From an uncultured Lachnospiraceae bacterium (GTDB taxonomy: Bacteria > Bacillota_A > Clostridia > Lachnospirales > Lachnospiraceae), in assembly GCA_947175285.1 (NCBI GenBank), contig CAMWMM010000306.1, forward strand, positions 1 to 6,253: a DNA stretch of 6,253 bases, in the 5' to 3' direction. The notes under the pieces are model-generated. The model was given only the letters and a program-made list of their open reading frames with translations. It ran no database searches and had not been told where the DNA came from. Of the stretch, positions 5,061 through 6,253 are shown one piece after another (within the stretch, counting starts at the first letter, position 1; every line of letters begins with the position of its first letter). A program made the position numbers and the translations under genes.

Positions 5061-6253
5061 TCACGGCAATACAACATACCCATCCGCATCAATCTGCACA
5101 CCCTCCGACATTCTCCGCATTTCACCAAGCACCCTCTCTTTTTCCTCTCCGCTGAGCAGTGTTGTTCTACAGTTACTTTGCAAACAGGGGATGAACTGAT
5201 AACTCTGTAATCCGTCCTCTGTCAGGGTGACTTTTACCATGCCGGTATCTATTGGTCTGGAATTAAACCAGAAATTTCCGAGACTGTAAATAACCGGAAC
5301 GCCGTTTATTATCTCGATTTTTTGCAAAACATGCGGATGGTCGCCTATGATCAAATCCGCGCCTGCCTCCACAATTTCATGCGCCTGCTTATCCTGCGCC
5401 CAGTCGATTTCCTCCGTATTTTCCGTTCCCCAGTGGATATAAACAATAACGAAATCACTCTCCGTTTTAGCTTTTTCTACTGTCTGCAACAGCTTTTCGA
5501 CATTAAAACAGCGAAATACCCCCGGAGTGGTCTCTGTCGCCCCTTTGGTATCGGGATTATCAAGTCTTTCTATCTGCGTTGCCGAAACAAAGGCAATTTT
5601 CATATCGTTTACAATAAAATAAACCGGTGCAGACGCTTCTTCCAGATTCATCCCCGCTCCCACAAATGGCATTCCGGCATCCTTTAACGTCTGTAAAGTA
5701 TCTAAAAACGCCACTTCTCCGTAATCGTATGTGTGATTATTGGCAACCGATACAATATCCACTCCCAAATCATGTAAATAAGATACATACTCAGGTTTTG
5801 CCCGGAATGTAAACTGCTTTTCTTCTAACGGTTCCCCCCTGTTGGAATAGGTAAACTCATTGTTAAGCATCATGATATCGGCAGCCTGCATCTCCTCAAT
5901 CAAATCAGGGGCAATCGCTTTATCGATATCTCCGCCGTTTTGTATCAGTGTTGCTGTCCCCGCGTAGTTCGGGTCAAAAAGAATGTCGCCCGCAAAAGCG
6001 ATGGTAACGCAGTCTGCATCCGCCGCTTCCTTAGTGTAAATATGGTTTGCTTCCATATACTCTTCATCCTGTAAGATATCCGCATATTTACCGCTCGGCA
6101 GAATATCTGTTTCCTGTTTATCCTGTTCCCCATTATTTTCTTCCTTGTGATTTTCTTCTTTGCCATTTTCCGATGGCAGCATTGCTACGGTTTCCCGTAC
6201 CGGCTGTTTACTCTGCGTACCGGTATCGGTTCCCGAATGATACCACAGATAGG
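5061..6253 (-). CDS. CapA family protein (PGA_cap metallophosphatase-like domain), N-terminus cut by the window edge
   Basis: This belongs to the CapA/PgsA-like family (PGA_cap, PF09587), surface proteins with a calcineurin-like metallophosphatase fold. Some members take part in poly-gamma-glutamate capsule synthesis. The reaction here is unproven. The frame stays open without a stop to base 6253, so the ATG at 6180-6182 is internal and poorly supported by upstream sequence; 23 further codons are visible (beginning YLWYHSG). Counting from that ATG, a charged Lys/Glu/Asn linker (5-27) precedes the domain. Its likely metal and active-site motifs are GD (65-66), NNE (107-109), NNHTYDYG (148-155), HWG (250-252), GDHPHVLQ (280-287) and SLGNFWF (300-306). 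All are intact. The real N-terminus probably carries a membrane anchor or signal peptide outside the window. It ends in TGA, 17 bases before the rplJ -35. No capsule synthesis partners (capB, capC) are visible, so a specific gene name is not justified. Confidence 0.93.
   Translation of the reverse strand, partial: YLWYHSGTDTGTQSKQPVRETVAMLPSENGKEENHKEENNGEQDKQETDILPSGKYADILQDEEYMEANHIYTKEAADADCVTIAFAGDILFDPNYAGTATLIQNGGDIDKAIAPDLIEEMQAADIMMLNNEFTYSNRGEPLEEKQFTFRAKPEYVSYLHDLGVDIVSVANNHTYDYGEVAFLDTLQTLKDAGMPFVGAGMNLEEASAPVYFIVNDMKIAFVSATQIERLDNPDTKGATETTPGVFRCFNVEKLLQTVEKAKTESDFVIVYIHWGTENTEEIDWAQDKQAHEIVEAGADLIIGDHPHVLQKIEIINGVPVIYSLGNFWFNSRPIDTGMVKVTLTEDGLQSYQFIPCLQSNCRTTLLSGEEKERVLGEMRRMSEGVQIDADGYVVLP

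Noticed and set aside
6180..6182. ATG as the true start of the CapA-like gene
   Set aside because: The same frame is open for 23 more codons to the window edge, there is no good ribosome-binding site, and a start here would leave out any signal or membrane anchor.

Overview
All genes in this window lie on the minus strand. In transcription order, from right to left, they are: the 3' part of a CapA-family gene (5061-6253, cut by the right edge), rplJ for ribosomal protein L10 (4269-4838), rplL for L7/L12 (3751-4128), an unrecognised secreted lipoprotein (2751-3623), and the first part of rpoB for RNA polymerase beta (1-2391, cut by the left edge). The Gram-positive type L10 leader with its attenuator, consensus-like sigma-A promoters, strong GGAGG ribosome-binding sites, and the style of RpoB, L10 and L7/L12 point to a low-GC Clostridia genome, most likely Lachnospiraceae. 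That placement is my inference from sequence character; no database search was possible.

The core is the conserved rplJ-rplL-rpoB ribosome/RNA polymerase cluster, with its spacing altered. rplJ has its own strong promoter directly after the CapA-like gene, where many bacteria have rplA (L1) and rplK (L11). Its leader begins with a small hairpin, carries the conserved L10-binding fold and ends in an intrinsic terminator, so L10/L12 made in excess should shut off rplJ-rplL. The 140-base rplJ-rplL gap holds two clear hairpins. A strong terminator follows rplL.

A lipoprotein gene with no visible promoter of its own sits between rplL and rpoB. It is followed by a long imperfect inverted repeat (about 2542-2714) that looks like a mobile, non-autonomous intergenic element. 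rpoB then has its own promoter (2483-2511), with a 12-base palindrome over the predicted transcription start and a hairpin in the untranslated leader.

The most striking observation is an in-frame TAA at 112-114 in rpoB. Clear RpoB sequence continues in the same frame for 37 codons to the window edge, so one base substitution appears to interrupt an essential gene. TAA ends rplL, rplJ and the lipoprotein gene normally, so a changed genetic code is unlikely. A sequencing or assembly error, or a mutation in a subpopulation or damaged copy, is the simplest explanation. I see no CRISPR array, tRNA, rRNA, transposase, defence gene or convincing new multi-gene system.
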